Shown: positions 1 to 7,014, counted from the stretch's first letter. The stretch is DNA of 10,652 bases from Novosphingobium sp. UBA1948 (GCA_002336765.1 DDES01000116.1:222-10873), one strand, 5' to 3'. Numbers and translations: made by a program. Notes: generated by a model from the letters alone, not told the origin.

Positions 1-153
1 CAACAGCGTCGATTTGCCCGACCCCGACGGCCCCAGCAGCGCCACGATCTCGCCCGCGCCCAGCGTCAGATCAACCCCGCGCAACACCTCGATCCGCACG
101 CCGCCCTGCTCGAAAGCGCGGGTCACGCCGAAAAGTTGGAGTACATCACTCAT
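1..153 (-). CDS. lolD: Lipoprotein-release ABC transporter ATPase LolD, N-terminal part (cut by window edge)
   Basis: Read on the minus strand from the ATG at 153-151, the frame stays open to the window edge and gives 51 residues. It holds a Walker A (P-loop) motif GPSGSGKST at residues 41-49, preceded by a short beta-rich start and LRGVDLTLGAGEIVALL, the usual opening of an ABC ATPase. The assignment to LolD rests on the adjoining lolC permease, whose last 8 coding bases overlap this start (ATGAGTGA serves as the lolD start and the lolC stop). In the known Lol system LolD powers release of outer-membrane lipoproteins from the inner membrane to the carrier LolA. The signature motif, Walker B and the C-terminus lie outside the window, so completeness cannot be judged. 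On the P-loop alone it could be another ABC ATPase. Confidence 0.88.
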   Translation of the reverse strand, partial: MSDVLQLFGVTRAFEQGGVRIEVLRGVDLTLGAGEIVALLGPSGSGKSTLL

Positions 154-1435
154 AGCGCAACACCTGAACCGGATCGGTGGAGGCCGCCTTGAACGCGGGA
201 AACAGCGTGAACACAAACGACAGGCCCAGCGCCATCGCCACAATGCCCACCACTTCCCACGGGTCCGACCGGCTGGGTAATTCGGTCAGGAAGCGGATTT
301 TCGGATCCCACAGGTTCTGCCCCGTCACGAATTGCACGGCATTCACCACATTCTGGCGGAAGAACAGGAAGGTGTAGCCCAGCACCAGACCTGCCCCCGT
401 GCCGAGCAGGCCGATCACGCCGCCAATGGCGAGGAAGATCTTCATCACGCTGCGCCGCGAGGTGCCCATCGTGCGCAGGATGGCAATGTCGCGCGTCTTG
501 GCGCGCACCAGCATGATGAGGCTGGAGAGGATATTAAACGCCGCCACCAGCACGATCAGCGAGAGCACGATGAACATCGCCACCCGCTCCACCGCAATCG
601 CCTCGAACAATTGCGCGTTCATCGCCTTCCAGTCGGTGACGACCCCCTGCCGTTGCTCTTTCAGCTTGGCCGTCAAAGGCGCGAGAATCTCGCTCGCGCG
701 ATCGGCATTGTCGGTGGTCACCTCGATCATGCCGATCGAATCGCCGCTCAGCATCAGCGTCTGGGCATCGGGGATCGGCATCACGACAAAGGCGTTATCG
801 TAATCATAGACCCCCACCTCGAACACCGCGGCAATATGATAGGCCACCTGACGCGGCACCGTGCCGAAAGGTGTGGCGCGGCCCGAAGGGTTGATGATGG
901 TGATCGTATCGCCCACATGCGCGCCCAGATTTTCCGCCAGCCGCACGCCAATGGCCACGGCCCCGCTATCGGGCGTCACCTCGGAAATCTCGCCTGCCTG
1001 CACCTTGGGCTTCAAGGCCGCAATATCGGGCGCCGTTTCCCCGCGCAGCAGGATCGCCTGCACACGCCCGTTGAAGGTCACCAGCAAAGGCTGCTCGATC
1101 AGCGGGCTGGCCTTGGTCACACCCTTCAGGCCTTGCGCCTCCTTCAACACCTGCTGCCAGTTCTCCAGCCGCCCGTCATAGCCCTGAATGATGGCATGGC
1201 CGTTCAGCCCCACGATCTTGTCGAGCAATTCGGCGCGAAAGCCGTTCATCACGCTCATCACCACCACCAGCGCGGCAACCCCCAGCGCCACCGCGACAAG
1301 GCTGATCCCCGCGACCAGCGCGATAAAAGCCTCGGCGCGGCCAGGCAGCATGTAGCGCTTGGCCACAGTCCATTCAAAAGGGGTGAGAATCACGCGCAAC
1401 CACAAGGGAGAGAGGGCTTGGTCATACCCCTGCAT
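146..1435 (-). CDS. lolC: Lipoprotein-release ABC transporter permease LolC/LolE
   Basis: A 429-residue inner-membrane permease of the LolC/LolE family. One transmembrane helix lies near residues 37-65, then a large periplasmic domain (about 66-285, MacB-like), then the FtsX-type domain with three helices near 286-311, 332-359 and 394-416. The cytoplasmic stretch KTRDIAILRTMG (313-324) is the typical coupling segment touching the ATPase, and the protein ends in PVQVLRYE, the usual family ending. With LolD it extracts mature lipoproteins from the inner membrane and passes them to LolA. Translation of lolC and lolD is probably coupled through their 8-base overlap. Only one permease gene is visible; whether it works as a homodimer or a second permease lies elsewhere cannot be told. 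The ATG at 1435 has only a weak G-rich stretch upstream. A GTG 14 codons in (VILTPFEWTVAKRY) matches where most homologues begin and is a real alternative start. Confidence 0.93.
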   Translation of the reverse strand: MQGYDQALSPLWLRVILTPFEWTVAKRYMLPGRAEAFIALVAGISLVAVALGVAALVVVMSVMNGFRAELLDKIVGLNGHAIIQGYDGRLENWQQVLKEAQGLKGVTKASPLIEQPLLVTFNGRVQAILLRGETAPDIAALKPKVQAGEISEVTPDSGAVAIGVRLAENLGAHVGDTITIINPSGRATPFGTVPRQVAYHIAAVFEVGVYDYDNAFVVMPIPDAQTLMLSGDSIGMIEVTTDNADRASEILAPLTAKLKEQRQGVVTDWKAMNAQLFEAIAVERVAMFIVLSLIVLVAAFNILSSLIMLVRAKTRDIAILRTMGTSRRSVMKIFLAIGGVIGLLGTGAGLVLGYTFLFFRQNVVNAVQFVTGQNLWDPKIRFLTELPSRSDPWEVVGIVAMALGLSFVFTLFPAFKAASTDPVQVLRYE

Positions 1436-1517
1436 CTAGGCGCCCCCGCCACGCGAGGCAACGCTTTCCCATCGCCAGCACGGCCCATCAACCGCATTAA
1501 TTTGTAGAAAGCCGCCA
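1436..1517. promoter_or_regulatory. Short divergent intergenic region between lolC and the diguanylate cyclase gene
   Basis: These 82 bases separate two genes that face away from each other, so both promoters should lie here or inside the 5' ends of the genes. An AT-rich patch around 1496-1510 (CATTAATTTGTAGAAAG) is the only break in a GC-rich background and could melt as a -10 region for either direction. No pair of -35/-10 boxes with normal spacing was convincing, so no specific promoter is claimed. Confidence 0.3.
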
Positions 1518-3314
1518 GTGCGTAAGCCCAAATTAACCAGACCCTCCCTATTTTCCCCTGCCATGCGCCGCCCCCTGCCTTTCCCCGGATTCCTGCTCAC
1601 CGCCATCGGTTATTTCGTGTGCGTAGAGTTGGGCGACGCTTTGGCCCATTTCGACAATGGCGTGGCCTTTCTGTGGCCCGCGGGCGCCTTGCTCACTGCC
1701 GCGCTATCTGTGCGCCCGACCCGCGAATGGGCCGGACATCTGGTCGCCTGCGGGCTGGCAATTGTGGCGGCAGCCGCACTCTGGGGCAACGGGTGGAGCA
1801 GCGGCCTGCCCCTGGCCGCCGCCAATATGACCGAAGCCACGCTGGCCGCGCTGCTGATGCGCTGGACCTTGCCGCATGGCGATCAGGCCGGATCGCTGCG
1901 CTGGCTTCTGGGGCTGCTGTTCGGCGTGTCGGTGATGGCCCCGCTGGCGGGCGCCACGCTGGCAGTGGCCGGTCTTTCGCTGCAGGGCGCGCAGCATCTC
2001 GGGCCGGTCTGGAGCAACTGGTATCTCAGCCACGCGCTTGGCTTTATCATTTTCCTGCCCTGCTTTGCCGCACTCGCCCATTCGCAGCGTCGTACGCTGC
2101 TGTTCCAGTCGGGCAGCCAGCAGTGGTTGACAGCGATCGTTTTTCCCGCCGCGATGGCGGGCATTACCGCCCTCAGCTTTGCGCAAGACGCGCATCCGCT
2201 GCTGTTCCTGCCGATCCTTGTGCTGGCCGCCTCGATTGTCTTCGTCGAACTGGTGACGCTCACGGTGATGTATGTGATCCTTGCCGTGGTGGGCCTATGG
2301 TTCGTGCGCACAGGGCATAGCCCGCTGGCGCTGATGCAGGTCGATCGCGGCACCCAGCTCCAGTATTTCCAGATCTATCTGGCCGCGACGACATTGGGCA
2401 TCATGCCGGTGGCCGCCGCCGTGCAACAGATGCGGCGTCTGCTGGTGCGGCTGCGCGAGAGCGAGGCGCGCTATCGCCTGCTGGCCGACAATTCCACCGA
2501 CATCATCCTGTCCACCGACACCGAGGGCGCGATCCGCTTCGCCTCGGCCTCGATGCTGCAACTGGGGCAGCACCAGCCGCGCGCGCTGGCGGGCATGCCT
2601 GCGCTCTCGCTGGTGGCACGGCGCCATCGGCGCGCTGTGGCGCAGGCCTATGCCCGTGCGCTGGCGGCGGGTGGCGAGACGGTGCAGGTCGAATTCCTCG
2701 GCCTGCCCGCGCTGTCCACTCCGCGCTGGTGCGAGGCGCATATGCGCGCCGTGCTCGATTATAAGGGCGAGGTGGAATGCGTAGTCTCGGTGGTGCGCGA
2801 TATGGCCGAGCGCAAGGAATACGAAACCGCGCTGGCGCTGGCAGCGTTGACCGACGAATTGACCGGCTTGCCCAACCGCCGCCTGTTCATGGACGCGATG
2901 CAGCATTGCGTCGCGCGCGGGCAGTCGGGCTGCGTGGCGCTGATCGACCTCGACCATTTCAAGCTGGTCAACGACCGCTATGGCCATCAGGCTGGTGACG
3001 AGGTGCTGCGCACCTTTGCCACGGTGGCGCGGCAGGGGCTGCGCGGCAGCGACACGCTGGCCCGCATCGGCGGCGAGGAATTTGCCCTGCTGTTGCCCGG
3101 TGCGCCGCTGGAAGTGGCCGAGCGGATTTGCGAGCGGCTGGGCCATGCCCTGTCGCAGGCGGTCACGCGTTTCGACGGGGCCGAGATCAGGATCACGACC
3201 TCGATCGGTCTGGCGCGGCTGGGCCGCAATCCCGAAGCGGCAATCATGGCCGCCGATCAGGCGCTGTATGACGCCAAGGACGCTGGCCGTGATCGCTTGT
3301 CGATCGCGGCATGA
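1518..3314 (+). CDS. Membrane-bound MASE1-PAS-GGDEF diguanylate cyclase
   Basis: A 598-residue sensor enzyme expected to make cyclic di-GMP from two GTP. Residues about 20-305 form a multi-helix membrane domain of the MASE1 type (GVAFLWPAGALL near 48-59; NMTEATLAALL near 103-113). Residues about 315-435 look like a PAS domain (YRLLADNSTDIILSTD) ending in VVRDMAERK. The GGDEF domain runs from about 440 to the end, with DELTGLPNRR, DLDHFKLVND and an intact active-site GGEEF at 518-522. The inhibitory site RxxD (R509, D512) sits exactly five residues before GGEEF, so product feedback inhibition is likely. There is no EAL domain. The GTG at 1518 begins the longest frame, but an ATG at 1563 (MRRPLPFPGF) is equally plausible; neither has a strong Shine-Dalgarno. 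The signal sensed and the output are unknown, and no c-di-GMP receptor is nearby. Confidence 0.9.
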   Translation: MRKPKLTRPSLFSPAMRRPLPFPGFLLTAIGYFVCVELGDALAHFDNGVAFLWPAGALLTAALSVRPTREWAGHLVACGLAIVAAAALWGNGWSSGLPLAAANMTEATLAALLMRWTLPHGDQAGSLRWLLGLLFGVSVMAPLAGATLAVAGLSLQGAQHLGPVWSNWYLSHALGFIIFLPCFAALAHSQRRTLLFQSGSQQWLTAIVFPAAMAGITALSFAQDAHPLLFLPILVLAASIVFVELVTLTVMYVILAVVGLWFVRTGHSPLALMQVDRGTQLQYFQIYLAATTLGIMPVAAAVQQMRRLLVRLRESEARYRLLADNSTDIILSTDTEGAIRFASASMLQLGQHQPRALAGMPALSLVARRHRRAVAQAYARALAAGGETVQVEFLGLPALSTPRWCEAHMRAVLDYKGEVECVVSVVRDMAERKEYETALALAALTDELTGLPNRRLFMDAMQHCVARGQSGCVALIDLDHFKLVNDRYGHQAGDEVLRTFATVARQGLRGSDTLARIGGEEFALLLPGAPLEVAERICERLGHALSQAVTRFDGAEIRITTSIGLARLGRNPEAAIMAADQALYDAKDAGRDRLSIAA

Positions 3315-3345
3315 CGCAACCTCGTGATCGCTTGTCGATCGCGGC
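3288..3345 (+). repeat. Perfect 23-base direct repeat, each copy a hairpin, at the 3' end of the cyclase gene
   Basis: The 23 bases at 3288-3310 recur without change at 3323-3345, 35 bases apart start to start, with a 12-base spacer. Copy 1 is the last coding part of the diguanylate cyclase (codons for RDRLSIA plus two bases) and copy 2 is downstream of its stop. Within each copy CGTGATCG can pair with CGATCGCG (8 pairs, one of them G-U) around the 5-base loop CTTGT. After both copies the reading gives Ala-Ala and a stop (GCATGA after copy 1, GCGTAA after copy 2), as if the gene's tail had been copied in a different register. No T-run follows, so a classic rho-independent terminator is unlikely; a role in transcript 3'-end stability or pausing is conceivable. 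Confidence 0.85.
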
Positions 3346-3438
3346 GTAAGAGTCCTTGCTTTCGGGCGCAAGAGGGGCCAAATGCGCGCCGCGTAAGGCG
3401 CCCGCGCGCCCCCACCCCACCAGAGTCGCAAGGACCGC
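3346..3438 (+). promoter_or_regulatory. Leader region upstream of purF with Shine-Dalgarno AAGGA
   Basis: This short gap holds the ribosome-binding site AAGGA at 3430-3434, four bases before the purF ATG. It also has two possible small hairpins: CTTGC/GCAAG near 3355-3372, and GCGCC/GGCGC around GCGTAA near 3386-3401. A weak promoter-like pair TTGCTT (3356-3361) and CAAATG (3379-3384) with 17 bases between was seen, but the -10 match is poor. No PurR-type operator or purine riboswitch fold was recognised. Confidence 0.4.
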
Positions 3439-4953
3439 ATGACCTGCACCCGCACCCCGCTCGCCCCCGCCGATCAACGCGATGAAACCCCCTGGGACAT
3501 CCATGATGATGGCGACAAGCTGCGGGAAGAATGCGGGATTTTCGGGGTGATCGGCGCGCGTTCGGCCTCCTCTATGGTCGCGCTGGGCCTGCATGCGCTG
3601 CAACACCGCGGACAGGAAGCCGTCGGCATCACCAGTTTTGACGGGATTGACGCCCCCGAAGGCTATAGCGGCGAGTTTTTCTCCTATCGCGGCATCGGCC
3701 ATGTGGCGCATGTCTTCAACAATCAGGACATCTTTACCACCTTGCCCGGCCAGATGGCCTCGGGCCATGTGCGTTATTCCACCACCGGCGGATCGGGCCT
3801 GCGCAACATCCAGCCGCTGTTTGCCGATCTGGCCTCGGGCGGTTTTTCCATCGCGCATAATGGCAATATTTCCAACGCCATGACGCTGAAACGCGATCTG
3901 GTGCGCAAGGGTTCGATCTTCCAGTCGACCTCCGACACCGAAGTGATCATCCACCTTGTCGCCACCTCGCGCTATCCCACGCTGCTCGACCGTTTCATCG
4001 ATGCCCTGCGCCTGATCGAGGGTGCCTATTCGCTGATCTGCATGACGCCCGAAGGCATGATCGCCTGCCGCGATCCGCTGGGCATTCGCCCGCTGGTGAT
4101 GGGGCGCATCGGCGATGCCGTGGTGTTCGCTTCCGAAACGGTGGCGCTCGACGTGGTGGGCGCCGATTTCGAGCGCGAGGTCGATCCGGGCGAGCTCATT
4201 CAGGTCGATCACAAGGGCGTCATTTCCAGCCACCGCCCCTTCGGCGATCTGGAACCGCGCCCCTGCATTTTCGAACAGGTCTATTTCAGCCGCCCGGATT
4301 CGATCCTCGGCGGCCAGTCGGTCTACCAGTCGCGCCGCCAGATCGGCGTGGAACTGGCCAAGGAAGCGCCGGCCGACGCCGATCTGGTGGTGCCGGTGCC
4401 CGATTCGGGCGTGCCCGCCGCCATCGGCTATGCGGCGCAGAGCGGCATCCCCTTCGAACTGGGCATCATCCGCAGCCACTATGTCGGCCGCACCTTCATC
4501 CAGCCGGGTGACGGCAAGCGCAACGCCGAAGTGAAGCGCAAGCACAATGCCAACCGCGCGCTGGTGGCAGGCAAGCGTATCGTGCTGATCGACGATTCCA
4601 TCGTGCGCGGCACCACCAGCCTCAAGATCGTGCAGATGATGCGCGATGCCGGCGCCAGCGAGGTGCATATGCGCATCGCCAGCCCGCCGACTGACCATTC
4701 CTGCTTCTATGGCGTGGACACGCCCGAGCGCGCCAAGCTGCTGGCCGCACGCATGGATCTGGAAGCGATGGCCGACTATATTCAGGCCGATAGCCTCGCC
4801 TTCGTGTCGATAGACGGTCTCTATCGCGCCGTGGGCCAGTCGGACCGCAAGCCCGCCTGCCCGCAATTCTGCGATGCCTGCTTCACGGGCGAATATCCCA
4901 CGCGCCTCACCGATTATGACGCGCAAGGCACCACCGCCGAGACGGAGGGCTGA
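3439..4953 (+). CDS. purF: Amidophosphoribosyltransferase PurF
   Basis: A 504-residue cytosolic enzyme that makes 5-phosphoribosylamine from PRPP and glutamine, the first committed step of purine synthesis. The N-terminal Ntn glutaminase domain opens at Cys32 in EECGIFGV. Residues 1-31 are therefore a propeptide removed to free the catalytic cysteine, as in the Bacillus-type enzyme. Other glutaminase residues are in place: R112 (HVRYSTTGG), N141-G142 (HNGNIS) and D166 (STSDTE). The C-terminal phosphoribosyltransferase domain carries the PRPP loop VLIDDSIVRGTTS at about 382-394. C276, C422, C478 and C481 (the last two in CDAC) match the spacing of the [4Fe-4S] ligands of the Bacillus-type enzyme, so an iron-sulfur, oxygen-sensitive form is likely. 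The start is backed by AAGGA just upstream. The stop is 5 bases from the next gene, suggesting a shared transcript. Confidence 0.97.
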   Translation: MTCTRTPLAPADQRDETPWDIHDDGDKLREECGIFGVIGARSASSMVALGLHALQHRGQEAVGITSFDGIDAPEGYSGEFFSYRGIGHVAHVFNNQDIFTTLPGQMASGHVRYSTTGGSGLRNIQPLFADLASGGFSIAHNGNISNAMTLKRDLVRKGSIFQSTSDTEVIIHLVATSRYPTLLDRFIDALRLIEGAYSLICMTPEGMIACRDPLGIRPLVMGRIGDAVVFASETVALDVVGADFEREVDPGELIQVDHKGVISSHRPFGDLEPRPCIFEQVYFSRPDSILGGQSVYQSRRQIGVELAKEAPADADLVVPVPDSGVPAAIGYAAQSGIPFELGIIRSHYVGRTFIQPGDGKRNAEVKRKHNANRALVAGKRIVLIDDSIVRGTTSLKIVQMMRDAGASEVHMRIASPPTDHSCFYGVDTPERAKLLAARMDLEAMADYIQADSLAFVSIDGLYRAVGQSDRKPACPQFCDACFTGEYPTRLTDYDAQGTTAETEG

Positions 4954-4958
4954 TCGCC

Positions 4959-5666
4959 ATGGGCGCTTTGGCAGGCAAGATCGCTCTGGTGACAGGTGCG
5001 AGCCGTGGCATTGGCGCGGCCACGGCGCAGGCTCTGGCGGCGCAGGGCGCGCATGTGATCCTGACCGCGCGCGACATCAAGGCACTGGAAGGCATCGAGC
5101 AGGCCATCCACGAGGCGGGCGGCACCGCCACCATTGCCCCGATGGACCTGATCGAAACCGACGCCATCGCGCGCCTCGCCACGGCCGTGGCCGAGCGCTG
5201 GGGCAAGCTCGACATTCTGGTCATCAACGCGGCTATTCTGGGCAATCTCTCGCCCGTGCCCGACATTGATCTCAAGAGCTTCAACAAGGCTATCGCCACC
5301 AACATCCTCGCCCCGCAGGCGTTGATTGCCTGTTTCGACAAGTTGTTGCGCAAGTCCGACGCGGGCCGCGTGATCGGACTGACCACCAGCGTGGCGGGCA
5401 AACCGCGCGCCTTCTGGGGCGCCTACGGCGCCACCAAGGCCGCGCTCGAAGTGCTGCTCGATGCCTATGCGCAGGAGGTGAAGAACATCACCAATGTGCG
5501 CGTGGCCATCGTCAACCCCGGCGCCACCCGCACCGCCATGCGCGCCAAGGCCTATCCCGGCGAGGATCCCAAGAGCGTGAAGGAACCCGCCGTGGTGGCT
5601 AACGCTGTGGTCGGGATTGTGGGCGGGGAATTTGCCGAGAGCCCGCTACGGGTTTCGGTCGATTAG
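4959..5666 (+). CDS. Short-chain dehydrogenase/reductase (SDR family)
   Basis: A 235-residue classical SDR oxidoreductase of cytosolic type. The Rossmann glycine motif TGASRGIG is at residues 12-19, D63-L64 contact the adenine side, and the catalytic tetrad appears complete as N115, S144, Y156 and K160 (YGATK). R16 and R38 (ILTARD), after the first and second strands, favour NADP(H) over NAD(H) by family rules. The usual NNAG stretch reads INAA (89-92), a variation seen in some SDR groups. The ATG lies 5 bases after the purF stop, with GGAGG (4944-4948) inside the purF coding end, so the two genes are probably co-transcribed and may be translationally coupled. The substrate is unknown. Nothing in the fold ties it to purine metabolism, and the pairing may only reflect shared expression. 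Confidence 0.9.
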   Translation: MGALAGKIALVTGASRGIGAATAQALAAQGAHVILTARDIKALEGIEQAIHEAGGTATIAPMDLIETDAIARLATAVAERWGKLDILVINAAILGNLSPVPDIDLKSFNKAIATNILAPQALIACFDKLLRKSDAGRVIGLTTSVAGKPRAFWGAYGATKAALEVLLDAYAQEVKNITNVRVAIVNPGATRTAMRAKAYPGEDPKSVKEPAVVANAVVGIVGGEFAESPLRVSVD

Positions 5667-5690
5667 GGGGTAAAGGGTTGCCTCCGGCGG

Positions 5691-5712
5691 GTTAAGGGCC
5701 ATCGCCCTTAAC
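5691..5712 (+). terminator. Hairpin downstream of the SDR gene, possible terminator
   Basis: GTTAAGGGC and GCCCTTAAC form a perfect 9-base-pair stem around the 4-base loop CATC, 24 bases after the SDR stop codon. Position and stability suit a transcription end for the purF-SDR unit. The following bases (AATCCCC) lack a T-run, so it may act with Rho or as an RNA-stability hairpin rather than as a classic intrinsic terminator. Confidence 0.45.
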
Positions 5713-5762
5713 AATCCCCATATTGTCATTGTTGCGCCCGGCCATCGTCGTCGCGGAAGGCC

Positions 5763-5817
5763 GCTGCGCCGTGGGCATTGAAGCCGCTTCGCGAAACGGC
5801 GCAGCCAATAAGTTTTT
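5763..5817 (+). terminator. 10-base-pair inverted repeat followed by a T-run
   Basis: GCTGCGCCGT (5763-5772) pairs perfectly with ACGGCGCAGC (5796-5805). The loop between them contains the 8-base palindrome TTCGCGAA (5788-5795). Five T residues follow at 5813-5817, seven bases after the stem. This resembles a long-looped intrinsic terminator on the plus strand, though the gap between stem and T-run is longer than ideal. It may instead be one module of the surrounding repeat element. Confidence 0.35.
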
Positions 5818-5862
5818 CGTCAAGCCATCGCCGGAAGGCGTCAGGGGCTGCAAGGGACCCAA

Positions 5863-5884
5863 CCGATTTGTCGCGACAAATCGG
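5863..5884. repeat. Perfect 22-base palindrome
   Basis: The eleven bases CCGATTTGTCG are followed directly by their exact reverse complement CGACAAATCGG. As RNA this gives about nine pairs closed by a CGCG loop; as DNA it could bind a dimeric protein. It lies 44 bases past the korB stop, seen from the minus strand, which suits a 3'-end structure better than an operator because no gene starts close by. Confidence 0.8.
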
Positions 5885-5928
5885 CACGCTAGACTCGCCC
5901 CTTGCCCGCCGGAGGGCAAACCTTGCCT

Positions 5929-7002
5929 TCAAACGCCGCTGAGCGGTCCCTGATCCTCGGTCACCTGCCAGGTCTGGCCCTTGGCAAAGAGCTTGGCCAG
6001 ATCGGTGCTCTTGCCCTGACGCGCCACCTCGTCCTGCGCCAGCACAGCGCTTTCATAGGTCGGCTTGGGATCGTCGTAGATCACGCCCAGCGCCACAGGG
6101 AACAAGCCCATCGGCAGTTCCACCAGCATATGCGCCACGCTGCGGTTGGTGACATCATGCACGAGCACGCCGGCGGCCTGCCAGTCGGGTTTGCCATCCT
6201 CGCCCAGCGCCACATCGACCACCTTGAGCGCCAGACGCTGCGTGTCGAGCGCAATGCCCTTGAAGCCGCCCGACTTGACCGAGCCAAACAGCATCGGCTC
6301 GCCATGCTTGAGCCAGAGCTGCCACTGGTCCGCCACCGCCTTTTCGGTGAAATCGGCGAAGCGGTCCTTGTTGTAGACGATGCAGTTCTGGAAGATTTCC
6401 ACAAAGGCCGCGCCCTGATGGGCATGGGCGGCCTTCAGTACCTCGGGCAGGTTCTTGCTGGTATCATAACCCCGCGCCACGAAGCGCGCACCCGCACCCA
6501 GCGCAAAGACGCAGGGCTGGAGCGCGTGATCGACGCTGCCCAGCGGGGTGGTCGGGCTGGTGGTGCCCTCGCGGCTGGTGGGCGAGTACTGGCCTTTGGT
6601 CAGGCCATAGATCTCGTTGTTGAACAGCAGGATCTGGGCGTTGATGTTGCGGCGCAGGAAATGCATCGTGTGGTTGCCGCCAATCGACATGCCGTCGCCG
6701 TCGCCGGTGATCAGCCAGATGTCGAGCTCGGGATTGGCCAGCTTCACGCCGGTCGCCACCGCAGGCGCGCGCCCATGGATCGTGTGGAAGCCATAGCTCT
6801 CTACATAATAGGGGAAACGGCTGGAGCAACCGATGCCGGACACGAACACGGTCTTGGCCGGATCAGCGCCGATTTCGGGCAAGGTGCGCTGCACCGCCTT
6901 CAGGATCGCATAGTCGCCGCAACCCGGGCACCAGCGCACTTCCTGATCGGATTCCCAGTCCTTGACGGTGGTCGTGGGAGCGATAGTGGTCATCTCGTTC
7001 AT
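5929..7002 (-). CDS. korB: 2-oxoacid:ferredoxin oxidoreductase beta subunit (2-oxoglutarate type)
   Basis: A 357-residue thiamine-diphosphate subunit. The ThDP/Mg motif begins GDGDGMSIGGNH at residue 100 and closes with N128-N129. C25 and C28 (WCPGCGD), C59 (GIGCSSR) and C207 (FQNCIVY) match the four ligands of the single [4Fe-4S] cluster in two-subunit enzymes of this family. With KorA it oxidatively decarboxylates a 2-oxoacid, probably 2-oxoglutarate to succinyl-CoA, passing electrons to ferredoxin. The substrate is inferred from overall resemblance and could be another 2-oxoacid. The start chosen is the ATG at 7002 (MNEMTTIAP), because AGGAGAG lies five bases before it. A TTG at 7017 would add five residues but places that ribosome site inside the coding region. 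The gene follows korA after 11 bases and is surely co-transcribed. No ferredoxin gene is adjacent. Confidence 0.93.
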   Translation of the reverse strand: MNEMTTIAPTTTVKDWESDQEVRWCPGCGDYAILKAVQRTLPEIGADPAKTVFVSGIGCSSRFPYYVESYGFHTIHGRAPAVATGVKLANPELDIWLITGDGDGMSIGGNHTMHFLRRNINAQILLFNNEIYGLTKGQYSPTSREGTTSPTTPLGSVDHALQPCVFALGAGARFVARGYDTSKNLPEVLKAAHAHQGAAFVEIFQNCIVYNKDRFADFTEKAVADQWQLWLKHGEPMLFGSVKSGGFKGIALDTQRLALKVVDVALGEDGKPDWQAAGVLVHDVTNRSVAHMLVELPMGLFPVALGVIYDDPKPTYESAVLAQDEVARQGKSTDLAKLFAKGQTWQVTEDQGPLSGV

Positions 7003-7014
7003 CGTATCTCTCCT
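7003..7014 (-). promoter_or_regulatory. Ribosome-binding site that decides the korB start
   Basis: On the minus strand AGGAGAG at 7014-7008 stands five bases before the ATG at 7002-7000. Its first base is also the last base of the korA TGA stop (7016-7014), so termination on korA leaves the ribosome on this site and coupling of the two subunits is likely. Confidence 0.75.

Larger units (their letters stand above)
5667..5928. repeat. Structured non-coding region rich in inverted repeats between converging genes
   Basis: This 262-base stretch lies between the SDR gene and korB, which point toward each other. It contains a 9-base-pair hairpin (5691-5712), a 10-base-pair inverted repeat (5763-5772 with 5796-5805), a small CGCC/GGCG hairpin (5829-5840), a perfect 22-base palindrome (5863-5884) and a 6-base-pair hairpin TTGCCC/GGGCAA (5903-5920). 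The 11-mer CCTCCGGCGGG at 5681-5691 recurs in inverted orientation at 5905-5915, near the other end. Short open frames on both strands lack homology cues and cross the palindrome. The density of symmetry suggests a repeated REP- or MITE-like genomic element that may also end transcription from both sides. This reading is inference; no second copy is in the window. Confidence 0.55.

Noticed and set aside
332..1507. A 391-codon open frame on the plus strand opposite lolC
   Set aside because: Extremely His/Arg/Gln-rich translation, no start site signal, and fully covered by lolC.
2295..3455. A 386-codon open frame on the minus strand opposite the diguanylate cyclase
   Set aside because: Antisense shadow with Arg/Gln/His-rich composition; the plus-strand GGDEF domain is unambiguous.
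3244..4926. A 560-codon open frame on the minus strand opposite purF
   Set aside because: It is His/Arg/Gly-rich low-complexity antisense reading, typical of a high-GC coding strand, and purF on the other strand has all its catalytic motifs.
5692..5953. Three overlapping small open frames (68-76 codons) in the gap between the SDR gene and korB
   Set aside because: They read through the palindromes on both strands, have no good ribosome site and look like translations of a structured non-coding element.
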